The notes beneath the pieces were generated by a model. The model saw only the letters and a program-made list of their open reading frames with translations. It did not search any database and was not told the origin of the DNA. A stretch of 64,000 nucleotides of DNA from Shewanella sp. UCD-KL12 (GTDB taxonomy: Bacteria; Pseudomonadota; Gammaproteobacteria; Enterobacterales; Shewanellaceae): assembly GCF_001957125.1 (NCBI RefSeq), contig NZ_MPHJ01000001.1:954320-1018319 (forward strand), in the 5' to 3' direction. Both the position numbers and the translations under genes were made by a program. Below are positions 16,026 through 24,896 of this stretch, piece by piece; the first letter of the stretch is position 1; each line of letters starts with the position of its first letter.

Positions 16026-16093
16026 TTTAGCTTGGATGATGCTGTAAGCGTAGGAAGTCGAAAGTGATATCCAAAGCGCCTCTTATTCAAACT

Positions 16094-16115
16094 GGCTACC
16101 TTACTCAAGGTAGCC
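16094..16115. terminator. hairpin between convergent units
   Basis: GGCTACCTT / AAGGTAGCC with an ACTC loop, between the broken NTF2-like gene and the end of the permease gene. T-poor on both sides, so a possible bidirectional terminator of moderate strength. Confidence 0.6.
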
Positions 16116-16142
16116 GCTCACTTAAAATTAAAACACGGCTAT

Positions 16143-17606
16143 TTATGTACTGCCTTTTTGCTCTGCAGCTGAGCGAGTTTTGTCTTGTGTAGGCACTTCG
16201 AATTTTTCTCTTACTTTTCTAACTGACTCAGCTTTGCGTATTGATTGAGGAACAGGGCGGGGCAATAGTAGGTTTACCATTAATGCCGTTAAGCCTCCTG
16301 CAATGGCTGGGGTACCAAGCATTTTTTGTAGCATAGGTGGTAGTTGGGCTATCGCATCCGGTACGAATGCTGCACCTAGCGCAACCCCAATAGAGACGGC
16401 AATAATCATACTTTCGCGGCGATCGAGTGTCACTTGGGTGATAATGCCAATACCCGCAGCGGCCACTGTGCCAAACAAGATCAAGGTGGCTCCGCCTAAA
16501 ATAGGTTTAGGCAGTGAGGTGAAAATAATGGAGATCACCGGGAATAGGCCGAAAATAATCAGCAGCGCCGCGACAAACAGACCGACTTTACGACTGGCGA
16601 CTCCTGTCATCTGGATCACGCCATTGTTCTGGCTAAATGCAGTCAGCGGAAATGCATTGAAAACCGAGGCGATAGCAGAGATCACACCATCTGCGAGTAC
16701 CCCACCAGAGATCCTTTGATTGTACTCCTTGCCCGTTATGGGTCTATCACAGAGCATACAGGTCGCGGTTAATGCACCGACAGCCTCAATAATCACCACC
16801 AGGTAGACAAAACCGATGAGAAAAAAAGCCTGCCAGTCTATTTGAAATAGCCCAAATTTAAATGGCACAGGTAGATTATACAAAGGCACATTATTAAACG
16901 CGTTAAAATCGGTTTTGCCCATATATAGGGCGACTAAATAACCAATGGTCATGCCTAAAATGATGGCACTCATTCTGACATACTGGCTGCGACTACGAAA
17001 AAAAAGCAAAATACTGGCAAGTACAATAAAGCCTAACAACAAGTTTTCCATAGAGCCGAATGAGCCATCAAGCTTACTGGCATAGCCGCCGGCAAAATCT
17101 GTCATGCCCACTTCGACTAAAGATATGCCTATGAGCATCACAGTGATGCCAGAGACCGTCGGTGATATGACTTTGCGAAGCATGGGCAGTAAGCGGCTGG
17201 CAAAAATGGTGACGAACGAGCCTGCAAATAGTACCCCAAATATGGTGCTTAGCATCTGATCTTGGCTCATGCCTGCCGCTAAAAAAGAGGTGCCAATTGA
17301 GATGATGGTCGCAGGGTAGGCAAAGCTGGTGGCTTGTACTGTCAGTAAACCTGATCCAATAAACCCGCCGAGGCGTTTAACCTGTACAAAGGTGCCAATG
17401 CCAGACATAAACAGTGACATGCTCACCAAGTAGGTGATGTTTTCAGGGCTTAAATTAAGTGCGCTACCTATTAATATCGGTGGCGTTGCGACACCAACAA
17501 TCATGGCGAGTAGGTGCTGCATCGCGGCAAAAAGTGAAGCAAGAAAGGGCGGCTTACTATCAAGAGCGTGAGTTAATTCGATACTGGTAGATTGGGTATT
17601 TTCCAT
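16143..17606 (-). CDS. NCS2 family xanthine/uracil permease
   Basis: A 487-residue permease with about 12-14 membrane segments. 'PPFLASLFAAMQHLLAM' near residue 20, 'GSGLLTVQATSF' in TM3 and 'GGVLADGVISAIASVFNAFPLTAFSQNNGVIQMTGVASR' motifs, seen here in pieces, are those of nucleobase:cation symporter-2 proteins; the QNNGVIQ segment is like the NxN motif of bacterial xanthine permeases XanQ/XanP and UacT. It is expected to import xanthine, uric acid or uracil with protons. No purine catabolic genes flank it. The closest E. coli types are xanthine/urate permeases rather than UraA (length, QNNG motif). Confidence 0.9.
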   Translation of the reverse strand: MENTQSTSIELTHALDSKPPFLASLFAAMQHLLAMIVGVATPPILIGSALNLSPENITYLVSMSLFMSGIGTFVQVKRLGGFIGSGLLTVQATSFAYPATIISIGTSFLAAGMSQDQMLSTIFGVLFAGSFVTIFASRLLPMLRKVISPTVSGITVMLIGISLVEVGMTDFAGGYASKLDGSFGSMENLLLGFIVLASILLFFRSRSQYVRMSAIILGMTIGYLVALYMGKTDFNAFNNVPLYNLPVPFKFGLFQIDWQAFFLIGFVYLVVIIEAVGALTATCMLCDRPITGKEYNQRISGGVLADGVISAIASVFNAFPLTAFSQNNGVIQMTGVASRKVGLFVAALLIIFGLFPVISIIFTSLPKPILGGATLILFGTVAAAGIGIITQVTLDRRESMIIAVSIGVALGAAFVPDAIAQLPPMLQKMLGTPAIAGGLTALMVNLLLPRPVPQSIRKAESVRKVREKFEVPTQDKTRSAAEQKGST

Positions 17607-17844
17607 AATGGACCTTAAATATCTGGCTGACTCTAGGCAGAGTCACATATAAAAATTAAGGTAGGAAAAGCAAGTTATGAGGTGCTAGTTGAGTATTAGC
17701 ACAGGTAAAACTTAATGATCCTCCTCTATGTGACAGTTGCGATAGTGGCCCAATCTATTCATCCACCCGCCGGTAACTGGTTGGCTTCCCTTTAGAAACC
17801 GTTAATATATGACTACATTGTGTGCAGTTATTGAATCAATTGCA

Positions 17845-17858
17845 TTGATAAAGATCAA
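17845..17858. promoter_or_regulatory. FNR-type box upstream of the permease
   Basis: TTGATAAAGATCAA matches the FNR/EtrA consensus TTGAT-N4-ATCAA exactly. It is about 240 bases upstream of the permease start within a 578-base gap (17607-18184) in which I see no gene. The distance is large, so the target is unclear. Confidence 0.45.
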
Positions 17859-18184
17859 TAACTTGCTTGCTTCCTGTTTGCAAAGTAATCAAGAATTTAT
17901 CCCATTTGACGGTATATCGGCATTGCTTCATGCCCCTTTATTATCTGCATCGGATGCAAAGCTTTGATGAATACTATTAATGGAATGCGCTTATTGGAAT
18001 GCGTGAGTGAATGCTGTGCTTGGTTGTGTTTCACGGTTAAAAGCTGAAGGGGGGGCCAAAGAGCGTGTCGTTATCAGGTGTCATTATTAGTAAAACTGAG
18101 TAGCGGGTTAATACTGTGGCGGTCAGTTAATCATTGAAGCGGGTGTATGACCCGCGACATAGGTCGATGGTTAGATTGCAATAC

Positions 18185-18670
18185 TTATTGCGAGGTCTCA
18201 TCGGCTTGCAGTTGTCCTACCAACAAAACAGGTGCAGCGTCGAGCTCGTCTGCATCCATCATAGAAGCAATACGTTCAACAGCTGAAAGTAACTGTGTTT
18301 GCTCCCACTCTTCAAGGTTTTGATAGCGCTTGATAAAGTGCTCTTGAAGTGGTTTTGGCGAGTCAGTTAATAACTCTCGGCCCGCATCACTCAATGATAA
18401 ATGCACTTTACGTTTATCTGTTTCACTGCGCGTTCTGATAACTAAACTACGGCTTTCAAGCCTATCAATTATCGTCGTGACGGTCGCTGGGCTTAAGGTA
18501 ATTTCTTGAGCAACTTGTTTTGCAAGTGGCGCTTCTAGCTGACCAATTTTACGCATGACCATTAATTGCGGTCCGGTTAAGCCTGATTCTTTATTTAACT
18601 GTCGAGAATGTAAGCTGATCGCTCTGATCACACGGCGCAATGAAATTAATAGTTGTTCGTACTTTTCCAT
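18185..18670 (-). CDS. MarR family transcriptional regulator
   Basis: A 161-residue winged-helix regulator. The DNA-binding core runs from 'GLTGPQLMVMRKIG' through 'SPATVTTIIDRLESRSLVIRTRSETDKRKVHLSL', the classical MarR pattern with its wing. The ATG at 18670 is chosen because GAGGG lies just before it; an in-frame upstream start at 18733 would add 21 basic residues not expected for the family. It is flanked by large gaps, so its target is not indicated by an adjacent gene, though autoregulation is common. Confidence 0.88.
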   Translation of the reverse strand: MEKYEQLLISLRRVIRAISLHSRQLNKESGLTGPQLMVMRKIGQLEAPLAKQVAQEITLSPATVTTIIDRLESRSLVIRTRSETDKRKVHLSLSDAGRELLTDSPKPLQEHFIKRYQNLEEWEQTQLLSAVERIASMMDADELDAAPVLLVGQLQADETSQ

Positions 18671-19551
18671 AATTCCCTCTTTATTTTTGCGTACCTTAAC
18701 AGAAAATTTCCTAAGTCTCATGCGCAAAATCAAAAAATGCAGGCCGATACTAAATATTTTTTGTTCGTCACAAAATACCTATACTAACCAATGTGTTATC
18801 CGTGTGCTATCTATGCGTTATCTATGAGTCAGTCTACTTGTTTTAACCCCCTCAGTGCATTGCTTTAGGCTGAGTTCACAACCGTTTATTTCAATGGTGT
18901 GCTCGCATCATTAAGGCGCTTACGCCGAAAAATTCGTTCAGTTAAATATGTAATAAATCAAATTCAACGGTGACCAAGGGGAGCTAAGTAATCTAAATAA
19001 ATAATTAGTGTTCTAATTATCAAGTGTAGGGCTAATTGTGATCTGTATTGAGTAATAATCAAGTCGGCTGGAGTAGCTTAGTAATAGCGAGTAGCCTAAC
19101 CCTTTAGTTTATTGCCTTGCATGCGCTAGCTTTGTTGTCTTACCAAAGATACTAGTGGCTTACTGTATGAATTATTTCAACTGTGATTATTTGAGTTCTA
19201 ACTACTTTGAGTTTGGCTGTTTTAGCTTTAACTCTTTTAGCTTTAACTCTTTTAGCTTTAACTCTTTTAGTTTTAACTCTTTTAGTTTTAGCTCTTTTAG
19301 GCCGGGTTGTTTTAGTTTTGGCCGTTTTGACTGCTGCTATTTTTGAGCGCAGAGGCGGACTAATACTGAGTAAGCCCCTTTTTTGAAAATGCTGCGAGAA
19401 GAATATGCGCACCCATCTAGCCTAATGGCGAAGCAATAGCGACTAAAACAACCTTTCTAGCCAACAGTGGCACACATAAATCTAGACTGCGTCAGGTTTA
19501 CCTGAATGCGTTCGCCGATAAGGTGTCTACTAATACCAAGGAGTTGTAACC
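18671..19551. other. 880-base gap without a supported gene
   Basis: No convincing gene. It holds the 15-base tandem repeat described separately and an AT-rich stretch near 18950-19020. Frames across the repeat give either Phe/Ser/Asn-rich or Lys/Ala/Val-rich low-complexity peptides, which I treat as by-products of the repeat. Confidence 0.5.
19220..19324. repeat. 15-bp tandem repeat, seven units
   Basis: Unit TTTTAGCTTTAACTC. Units 1-3 are identical (19220-19264); units 4-5 carry one or two changes; units 6-7 keep only TTTTAG and part of the rest. The gradient of decay suggests expansion from the left. Because 15 is a multiple of three, frames stay open through the array; on the minus strand it would encode KAKRV-type basic repeats like histone H1-type tails, but no good start or ribosome site supports a gene. 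Confidence 0.9.
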
Positions 19552-21372
19552 TTGATTGGAAACACGTTTAGCCATCAAGAAAAACTACAGCAGATGCCTG
19601 TGCCAGAGTTAAATCAAACTTGCCATAAACTCATAGAGTGGGCTGAACCGTTATTAACGCAAGATGAATTAAATAAGACCCTTGAGGTGATTGAACGGTT
19701 TTTACAGGAAGGTGGTGAGGGAGAAAAGCTGCAAAATAACTTGGTTGAATGGTCTCAGACCCCTTCAGTTTCAAACTGGTTCGCGCCAGTCTGGCGTGAT
19801 TTTTATTTAGACTGCCAAAGATCATTGGTCATCAACAGTAACGTATTTTATTACTTAAAAAGTAAGCTTGATGTACACACCCACTCACAAGCCCGAATTG
19901 CCGCAGCACTTATCAGTAGCGTTTATGACTTTATCGCTTTAATTGATGAAAAAAAGCTGACTGTGGATGTGCAAAAGGCGAGGCCGCTTTGCATGAATCA
20001 ATATCGTCATCTGTTTTCCTCAACAAGAATACCGAGGCAAGGGACAGATGAGTTTAAAGTTTCATCGAATAGACAGCATATTCTTGTGATGTTCAATCAG
20101 CGTATCTATAAACTCAACATCATAGATAACAGTGGCAGTGTCAGCTCTCTTTCTGCCATTGAGTTTGAGCTTAATCGTATTCTTTCTCTCTCAAGTAAAG
20201 GGCAAAATTTTGGTGTACTTAGTGCCATGCCTCGCGAACAGTGGGCAGTAAGCCACGCCGAATTACTGGAGATTTCGACGCATAATCAGCAAGCGATGCG
20301 CACTGTAGAGGAAGCCTCTTTTGTATTGTGCCTCGATGAACAAAGCCCTGAATCTCTCACTCAAGTCTCAAAACAGCTACTCCATGGCGTAGGGCAGGAC
20401 CGATTTTTTGATAAATCACTGCAATTTATCGTGTTTAAAAATGGCAAGACAGGGATCAACTTTGAGCATACTGGGGTAGATGGTTCTGTGATGCTGCGAT
20501 TGATTGGGCATATCTATGACACGATTGATAGGGGTCATCTTGATAAAAGTGTTGTTGAAAGCGCTGATGCAATTGAAGCTGAGTTGATTAAAACAGATCA
20601 GTTAGCTAGCCCAAGCGCCGAAGAGATTGAGTTTAACTTCAATGACAGATTAGAACAGGCCATTGGAACCGCAGAAGATTTTTTCATTCAGCACACGGAA
20701 GATACCCAGACAAAGGTGTTGAATTTTACGGCCTTCGGTAAAGAGAAGATTAAGCAGTTTGGCGTCAGCCCAGATGCCTATGTTCAGATAGCGCTGCAGC
20801 TGGCAGAATATAAGCTATATGGGAAATGCTATAGCGCCTATGAAGCGGTAATGACGCGCACATTTCTCGATGGGCGTCTGGATGCGTTACATACGATTTC
20901 GCTTGAATCGATGGCGTTTATTCGCAATATGCTCGATGCTGATTGCTGTGTTCAGGTTAAAGTCGACTCACTGATTAAAGCAGCGACAAAGCATATTGAA
21001 AGGGCAAATGAGTGTAGGTTAGGTCATGGGATATACGCCCACTTTATGGCGTTACAATACCGCTATAAAAAGGCTGGCAGTCACATTGGACTAGAAACGC
21101 TACCAGAACTATTTACAGATAAAGGGTATCAGACGTTAAATCACAGCGTAGTGTGCACCAGCACCACATCTGATTATGGTGTAGAGCTTGCCGGTTACGG
21201 ACCCATTGTGGATGACGGATATGGCATTCGATACTTTAAGGGACGTGACTCCATCATCTTTAATATGACAAGCCGGAGCGCAATGCAGGGTAAGCTAGAG
21301 CAGATGCATCATTACATTGAGCAGTCACTGCTTGAAATGGCAGAGTTGATGCAAAGACGAACAACACTTTAA
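19552..21372 (+). CDS. choline/carnitine O-acyltransferase family protein
   Basis: A 606-residue protein of the carnitine acyltransferase family, rare in bacteria. The N-terminus (PVPELNQTCHKLIEW) and 'FAPVWRDFYLDCQRSL' follow the family's start. The catalytic histidine is seen as His306 in FEHTGVDGS, and the end carries CTSTTSDYG (about 535-543) and AGYGPIVDDGYGIRYF (about 547-562), both hallmark motifs. Such enzymes move acyl groups between CoA and carnitine or choline. The start is a TTG at 19552 with AAGGAG 8 bases upstream. No partner genes for carnitine metabolism are adjacent. Acyl chain and acceptor cannot be read from the sequence. Confidence 0.85.
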   Translation: MIGNTFSHQEKLQQMPVPELNQTCHKLIEWAEPLLTQDELNKTLEVIERFLQEGGEGEKLQNNLVEWSQTPSVSNWFAPVWRDFYLDCQRSLVINSNVFYYLKSKLDVHTHSQARIAAALISSVYDFIALIDEKKLTVDVQKARPLCMNQYRHLFSSTRIPRQGTDEFKVSSNRQHILVMFNQRIYKLNIIDNSGSVSSLSAIEFELNRILSLSSKGQNFGVLSAMPREQWAVSHAELLEISTHNQQAMRTVEEASFVLCLDEQSPESLTQVSKQLLHGVGQDRFFDKSLQFIVFKNGKTGINFEHTGVDGSVMLRLIGHIYDTIDRGHLDKSVVESADAIEAELIKTDQLASPSAEEIEFNFNDRLEQAIGTAEDFFIQHTEDTQTKVLNFTAFGKEKIKQFGVSPDAYVQIALQLAEYKLYGKCYSAYEAVMTRTFLDGRLDALHTISLESMAFIRNMLDADCCVQVKVDSLIKAATKHIERANECRLGHGIYAHFMALQYRYKKAGSHIGLETLPELFTDKGYQTLNHSVVCTSTTSDYGVELAGYGPIVDDGYGIRYFKGRDSIIFNMTSRSAMQGKLEQMHHYIEQSLLEMAELMQRRTTL

Positions 21373-21737
21373 CCTGAAGCATACCAAGGTTTTAGCTGAT
21401 ATTGATAATATGCAGGCCTTCGAATGAAGAGGAGAGTCGTTGATATAACGGCTTTCCAGTAGCGCTTTTGAGCCGGAATCCAGCAGTGGCTGGGGTGTAT
21501 GGTGGAAGGTCATACCTTCAGCCTAACCAATTGCCTGGCCAGCGAGGCATATGTATTCTGCAAGATGCCGAAGTACAATCCCATAGGGCTCTGCCAAGTC
21601 GCCTGCTTTTTGTTGCAAGTCATTGAACATGTGATGATTCTGAGTTACGTTCATTACATAAAAATAACTTGGCTGTATGTTCTTATTCGAAATTCAGTCT
21701 CATATACTGTTATGTTTTTCTAGAGTTTGGGAATTAA
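21373..21737. other. 365-base gap before an AT-rich orphan
   Basis: No gene seen. It contains a small hairpin (GAAGGT-CAT-ACCTTC, about 21505-21520). The sequence turns AT-rich from about 21640 onward, continuing into the next gene, as at an insertion boundary. Confidence 0.4.
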
Positions 21738-22337
21738 ATGGAAATTAATACTAACCCTCCAAAAGGTATGAAAACTGTTCTGTGTGACAACAAGCCTATT
21801 GGTTACGTCAAAGATGTTGCCGATCCCAAAGAGGCTGCTAAGTTAGCTAATGACCTTATGAAGTCAAAAGGACTTTGGCGGGAAATACCTAAATCTCAAT
21901 CAATCTATAACCAAGCTCAATCATTTGCTAATACTTCTGCTTACCTTTATGAAAAAGATTTAAAGTCATTGCCAAGAAACCCTCAAAGTATTACACCATT
22001 TGTTGTAAATGCGGCGTTTAGCGCTGAAATGTACCTAAAATGCTTACAAGAAATTCATGGTCAATCTACAGAGTCACATGTATTAACTGCTTTGTATAAA
22101 TCATTACCAAATAAAGTTAAAGACAAAATAAATAAGACATCAAAAAAATTTGAAAGCCAATATCAAATTGCTCAAGGTATCCTATTTAAAGAGCACTTAA
22201 AAAACATAAATAATGCCTTCGTAAATTGGCGTTATATATATGAAAAAAAGAACGAACATGTAAGCATTCAACAGACTATTTTTGTTTTGCAAGTTTTGCA
22301 TGAATTCTCGGCAATAGAGCGTGGCTTGAAAACATAA
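21738..22337 (+). CDS. AT-rich orphan protein, possible HEPN-like fold
   Basis: A 199-residue protein of unknown function. It is mostly helical and rich in Lys and Asn, and its base composition is clearly lower in GC than its neighbours, suggesting horizontal acquisition. The middle reads 'FVVNAAFSAEMYLKCLQEIHG' followed by 'SHVLTALYKSLP', which resembles HEPN domains (a helix with a small-residue/substrate face, then the H-x-L-x-x-L-hydrophobic-x-x-L-P pattern), as found in several abortive-infection and toxin proteins. The R-x4-6-H ribonuclease motif is not obvious. No antitoxin partner is adjacent. The fold call is tentative; a hypothetical protein is the safe label. Confidence 0.6.
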   Translation: MEINTNPPKGMKTVLCDNKPIGYVKDVADPKEAAKLANDLMKSKGLWREIPKSQSIYNQAQSFANTSAYLYEKDLKSLPRNPQSITPFVVNAAFSAEMYLKCLQEIHGQSTESHVLTALYKSLPNKVKDKINKTSKKFESQYQIAQGILFKEHLKNINNAFVNWRYIYEKKNEHVSIQQTIFVLQVLHEFSAIERGLKT

Positions 22338-22371
22338 CCAACTGTTAAATTAGGACAAATTACAGTTGGTT
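22336..22371 (+). terminator. stem-loop at the stop codon of the AT-rich orphan
   Basis: AACCAACTGT / ACAGTTGGTT, 10 perfect pairs with a 16-base loop, beginning inside the stop codon. T-poor tail (GTTGTTG), so termination is likely but not certain. Confidence 0.6.
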
Positions 22372-22465
22372 GTTGCACCTGTATCGCTTATTTTAGCCAA
22401 TAGTCATTTGCCCATTAACGAAGGCGTTAGCTTTCAGTATATTCAAATAAAAAGGAGTTTATATC

Positions 22466-23125
22466 TTGAATAAATTACAAAAAATAGGGGGTGTTGCCGC
22501 TATTTTTGAAGCCATTATTTACGTATCTGCGTTTGTATTCTTTGGTGCGTTCTGGCACTTCCCTACCGATGCTGATTCTGTACAAAAGTTTGCTTTTCTA
22601 GCTGAAAATCAGGCCATCCTGTCCATCGTAAACCTCATTATGTACGTAGTTTTTGGGATTTTTCTGGCGGTACTAGTGCTGGTGATTAATGAACGTTTAA
22701 AAAGCCATACTCCAATCCTTTCACAAATCGCCTCTCTATTTGGTGTTGTTTGGGTGGGCTTAGTCATTGCTAGTGGAATGATTGCCAATATAGGGTTATC
22801 TGCTGTTTTGGAGCTAGCAACTAAAGATCCTGAACAGGCTATGACAGTCTGGCGGGCTATTTACTCAGTAGTTGAAGGTTTAGGTGGTGGAAACGAAGTT
22901 GTTGGAGGGCTATGGGTGCTATTGTTAAGTTTTGCCGCTTTAAAAGGTAATGAGCTTTCTAAAAGGCTTAACTACTTCGGACTTTTCGTTGGCATTGTTG
23001 GCATTCTCACCGTTTATCCTGCTGAAGTGCTTACAGAAATTTTTGGTGTAAGCCAAATAGTATGGTTTTCTTGGTTGGGAGCAACCATGGTAGCGAGTAG
23101 TAAAAGCAAGATTAGTGGGGTCTAG
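22466..23125 (+). CDS. DUF4386-like inner-membrane protein
   Basis: A 219-residue protein with about six hydrophobic segments. The overall pattern (short N-terminal 'KIGGVAAIFEAIIYV' helix, paired segments, a 'VVEGLGGGNEVVGGLWVLLLS' helix near residue 140, and a C-terminal pair) is that of DUF4386-type membrane proteins. No function is known. The start is TTG at 22466 with AAAGGAG about 9 bases before. Together with the AT-rich gene upstream it lies in a probably acquired stretch. Confidence 0.65.
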   Translation: MNKLQKIGGVAAIFEAIIYVSAFVFFGAFWHFPTDADSVQKFAFLAENQAILSIVNLIMYVVFGIFLAVLVLVINERLKSHTPILSQIASLFGVVWVGLVIASGMIANIGLSAVLELATKDPEQAMTVWRAIYSVVEGLGGGNEVVGGLWVLLLSFAALKGNELSKRLNYFGLFVGIVGILTVYPAEVLTEIFGVSQIVWFSWLGATMVASSKSKISGV

Positions 23126-23234
23126 ATAATTGGGGCAATGTGTTGAGATGTTGGGAGCACTTGTGAACGGGCTTCGTAAACCCATTTACAGCACCTACTG
23201 CTAGCAACAGATAACCTTGAAGCTATGTCTGTCA

Positions 23235-23260
23235 GGCTAGTGTCAGATACAACACTAGCC
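23235..23260. other. perfect 9-bp hairpin downstream of the DUF4386-like gene
   Basis: GGCTAGTGT / ACACTAGCC with an 8-base loop, in the gap between convergent genes. No T run. Nearby are the related words CTGCTAGCAACAG and CTGCTAGCAGCAAG, so it may be debris of a mobile element. Confidence 0.4.
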
Positions 23261-23319
23261 AAATCAATCCTACATAAAAGCGTCTTGAAACCTGCTAGCA
23301 GCAAGTTGTTGAGGAACGG

Positions 23320-24609
23320 CTACCTTAATATCACCCCCCGATTAAGCCCTATCAGCTTATCAAGAATATGCTCACCATCCATACGGATACCGTTATGTTC
23401 ATACTCAGAAGTTAACCAGTATTTAAGTGACCCTACTTGCTTAGTGGTTTCCAAGCTGTAGTTCATCTCAACAAACATATCTTCGCTGTAGATGGCTGCA
23501 GCCACGGGCACTTGATTATTTGCTAGTGTGTCTAAGTCATATAGTGGTGACCAGTCAGATTTTTCGGCTAACAGGTTGGCAGCATGCTTGAGTGGCTTGA
23601 GGTTAGTGAACTGCTCGAAAAACCATGGGTAGACCATCTCTCCAGTAAACAGAAATGGTTTACCTGACTCATAGTTAAACTCACTGTATTGGCCACGAAC
23701 GCGCTGGGCTGACCAGTTTGAACCGGCATTTTGACAATAGATACTTTCATGCAGTAGGGCAAAAATAGGGTTAGTGTTAAAGTCGAGTAGCTGACAGAAC
23801 TGGGCCAAGAAAAGCGGGTTTACTTGGATGCCGGACTCGGTTTCGATTAACGCCTGCTCCAGTAAGTAATAGACAGATTCAGGGCCCTGTTCCATGCCGA
23901 TGTTAATGCCTAGCAGCTGTAACATCTCAACGGTTAAGCGCTCGCCTGTGGCGATACGGACGACATTATTACTGATATGCTCTGCAAGCTGATTGATCAA
24001 GTCTTGTGCGTCACTAAAGCGGCTAAAGAAGTCTTGGTTTTTGGCTAAAACACGCTTGTAAGTGGCTTGGTAGACCTCATCACTGTGACGGGTCAGTGAA
24101 GGTATCCCGCCAGTGATATAAGCTTCGCTAAGCCCTTGTGGTGCATCGCTTAGGTATTTTAGTACGCAGAACCCACCGAAGCTTTGGCCTAATATGCTCC
24201 ATGGTTCATTAGGGCTCAGCTTGGCGCGTATTGCTTCGGCATCTTTAATGATATTGTCAGCGCGAAAATGAGTCAGATATTCAGCCTGTTGCTCTGAGTT
24301 AAGATGTTCTAAACTCAGGTAGCTAACTGGGGTTGAAAGGCCTGTACCACGCTGATCTAAGAGTAAAACTCGAAACTCTTTTAGTGCTCGCTTTATCCAG
24401 CCGCCGTTCGCCGCAGGGCGCACTGCGCCAAACCCAGGTCCACCTTGAAAGAATACTAGGTAGGGAAGTGGTTTCCCTTGGTTTTTAGGTGAAACAAGTT
24501 CACGGGCGAACACGGTTATCTGTTGACCATTTGGCTGAGAATAATCGAGTGGAAGTGTAAAGCTGTGTTTAATGGCTTTTAGTCCTGCGAAGGTTAAGTC
24601 AGATTTCAT
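23320..24609 (-). CDS. alpha/beta hydrolase, proline iminopeptidase-like (S33)
   Basis: A 429-residue hydrolase of the S33 peptidase family. 'PYLVFFQGGPGFG' holds the oxyanion-hole region HGGPG-like motif (here QGGPG), 'LLLDQRGTGLS' the family's DQRGxGxS segment, and LGQSFGGF the nucleophile elbow with its serine. The catalytic His is expected in 'SEYEHNGIRMDGEHIL' near the C-terminus. Proline iminopeptidases remove N-terminal proline; family members at this length have broader substrates. Cytoplasmic, no signal peptide. It is divergent from the MBL-fold gene; a perfect FNR-type palindrome sits between them. Confidence 0.88.
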   Translation of the reverse strand: MKSDLTFAGLKAIKHSFTLPLDYSQPNGQQITVFARELVSPKNQGKPLPYLVFFQGGPGFGAVRPAANGGWIKRALKEFRVLLLDQRGTGLSTPVSYLSLEHLNSEQQAEYLTHFRADNIIKDAEAIRAKLSPNEPWSILGQSFGGFCVLKYLSDAPQGLSEAYITGGIPSLTRHSDEVYQATYKRVLAKNQDFFSRFSDAQDLINQLAEHISNNVVRIATGERLTVEMLQLLGINIGMEQGPESVYYLLEQALIETESGIQVNPLFLAQFCQLLDFNTNPIFALLHESIYCQNAGSNWSAQRVRGQYSEFNYESGKPFLFTGEMVYPWFFEQFTNLKPLKHAANLLAEKSDWSPLYDLDTLANNQVPVAAAIYSEDMFVEMNYSLETTKQVGSLKYWLTSEYEHNGIRMDGEHILDKLIGLNRGVILR

Positions 24610-24754
24610 GGCGGCCTTGTAGTATGCAGTGAAGTCTTGATGCGCTTTTGACTATATAGTTAATAGCGTTAAGCATTATTATCGGTAAATTGTATACAAA
24701 ACTTCAGTGGATACAAAGCTAAAAGCTCAGAGGAATGTTCAAGTTTGATTTTGC

Positions 24755-24778
24755 ATAAATTGATCTTGATCAATTTAT
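24755..24778. promoter_or_regulatory. extended FNR-type palindrome
   Basis: The core TTGATCTTGATCAA (24760-24773) fits the FNR consensus exactly and the symmetry extends to 11 bases on each side of a central TT. It lies in the divergent gap between the S33 hydrolase and the MBL-fold gene, about 120 bases before the latter's start, so anaerobic control of one or both is likely. Confidence 0.6.
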
Positions 24779-24896
24779 AGCTTTGAACGATGGAGAAAAT
24801 GATGCAGTTAACCCATCCTTAACTTACTATCAGTATAAATAGCAATCTAACTCTGTGAGTTAGTGTCGATATAAAGGTCACTTTAGGCGAAACTTA

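Noticed and set aside
19220..19324. Regular array considered as CRISPR
   Set aside because: Units are directly adjacent with no spacers and no cas genes are present.
19152..19412. 86-residue Lys/Ala-rich minus-strand frame across the tandem array
   Set aside because: No ribosome site, the composition follows from the repeat, and the plus-strand frame is equally open.
22420..22445. GGCGTTAGC near the end of the AT-rich orphan, like an integron attC core
   Set aside because: No matching partner core or folded attC hairpin with paired R'' and R' boxes could be found on either side, and no integrase is present.
23235..23260. Hairpin considered as a terminator or attachment site
   Set aside because: No T run and no duplicated flanks; kept only as an unexplained structure.
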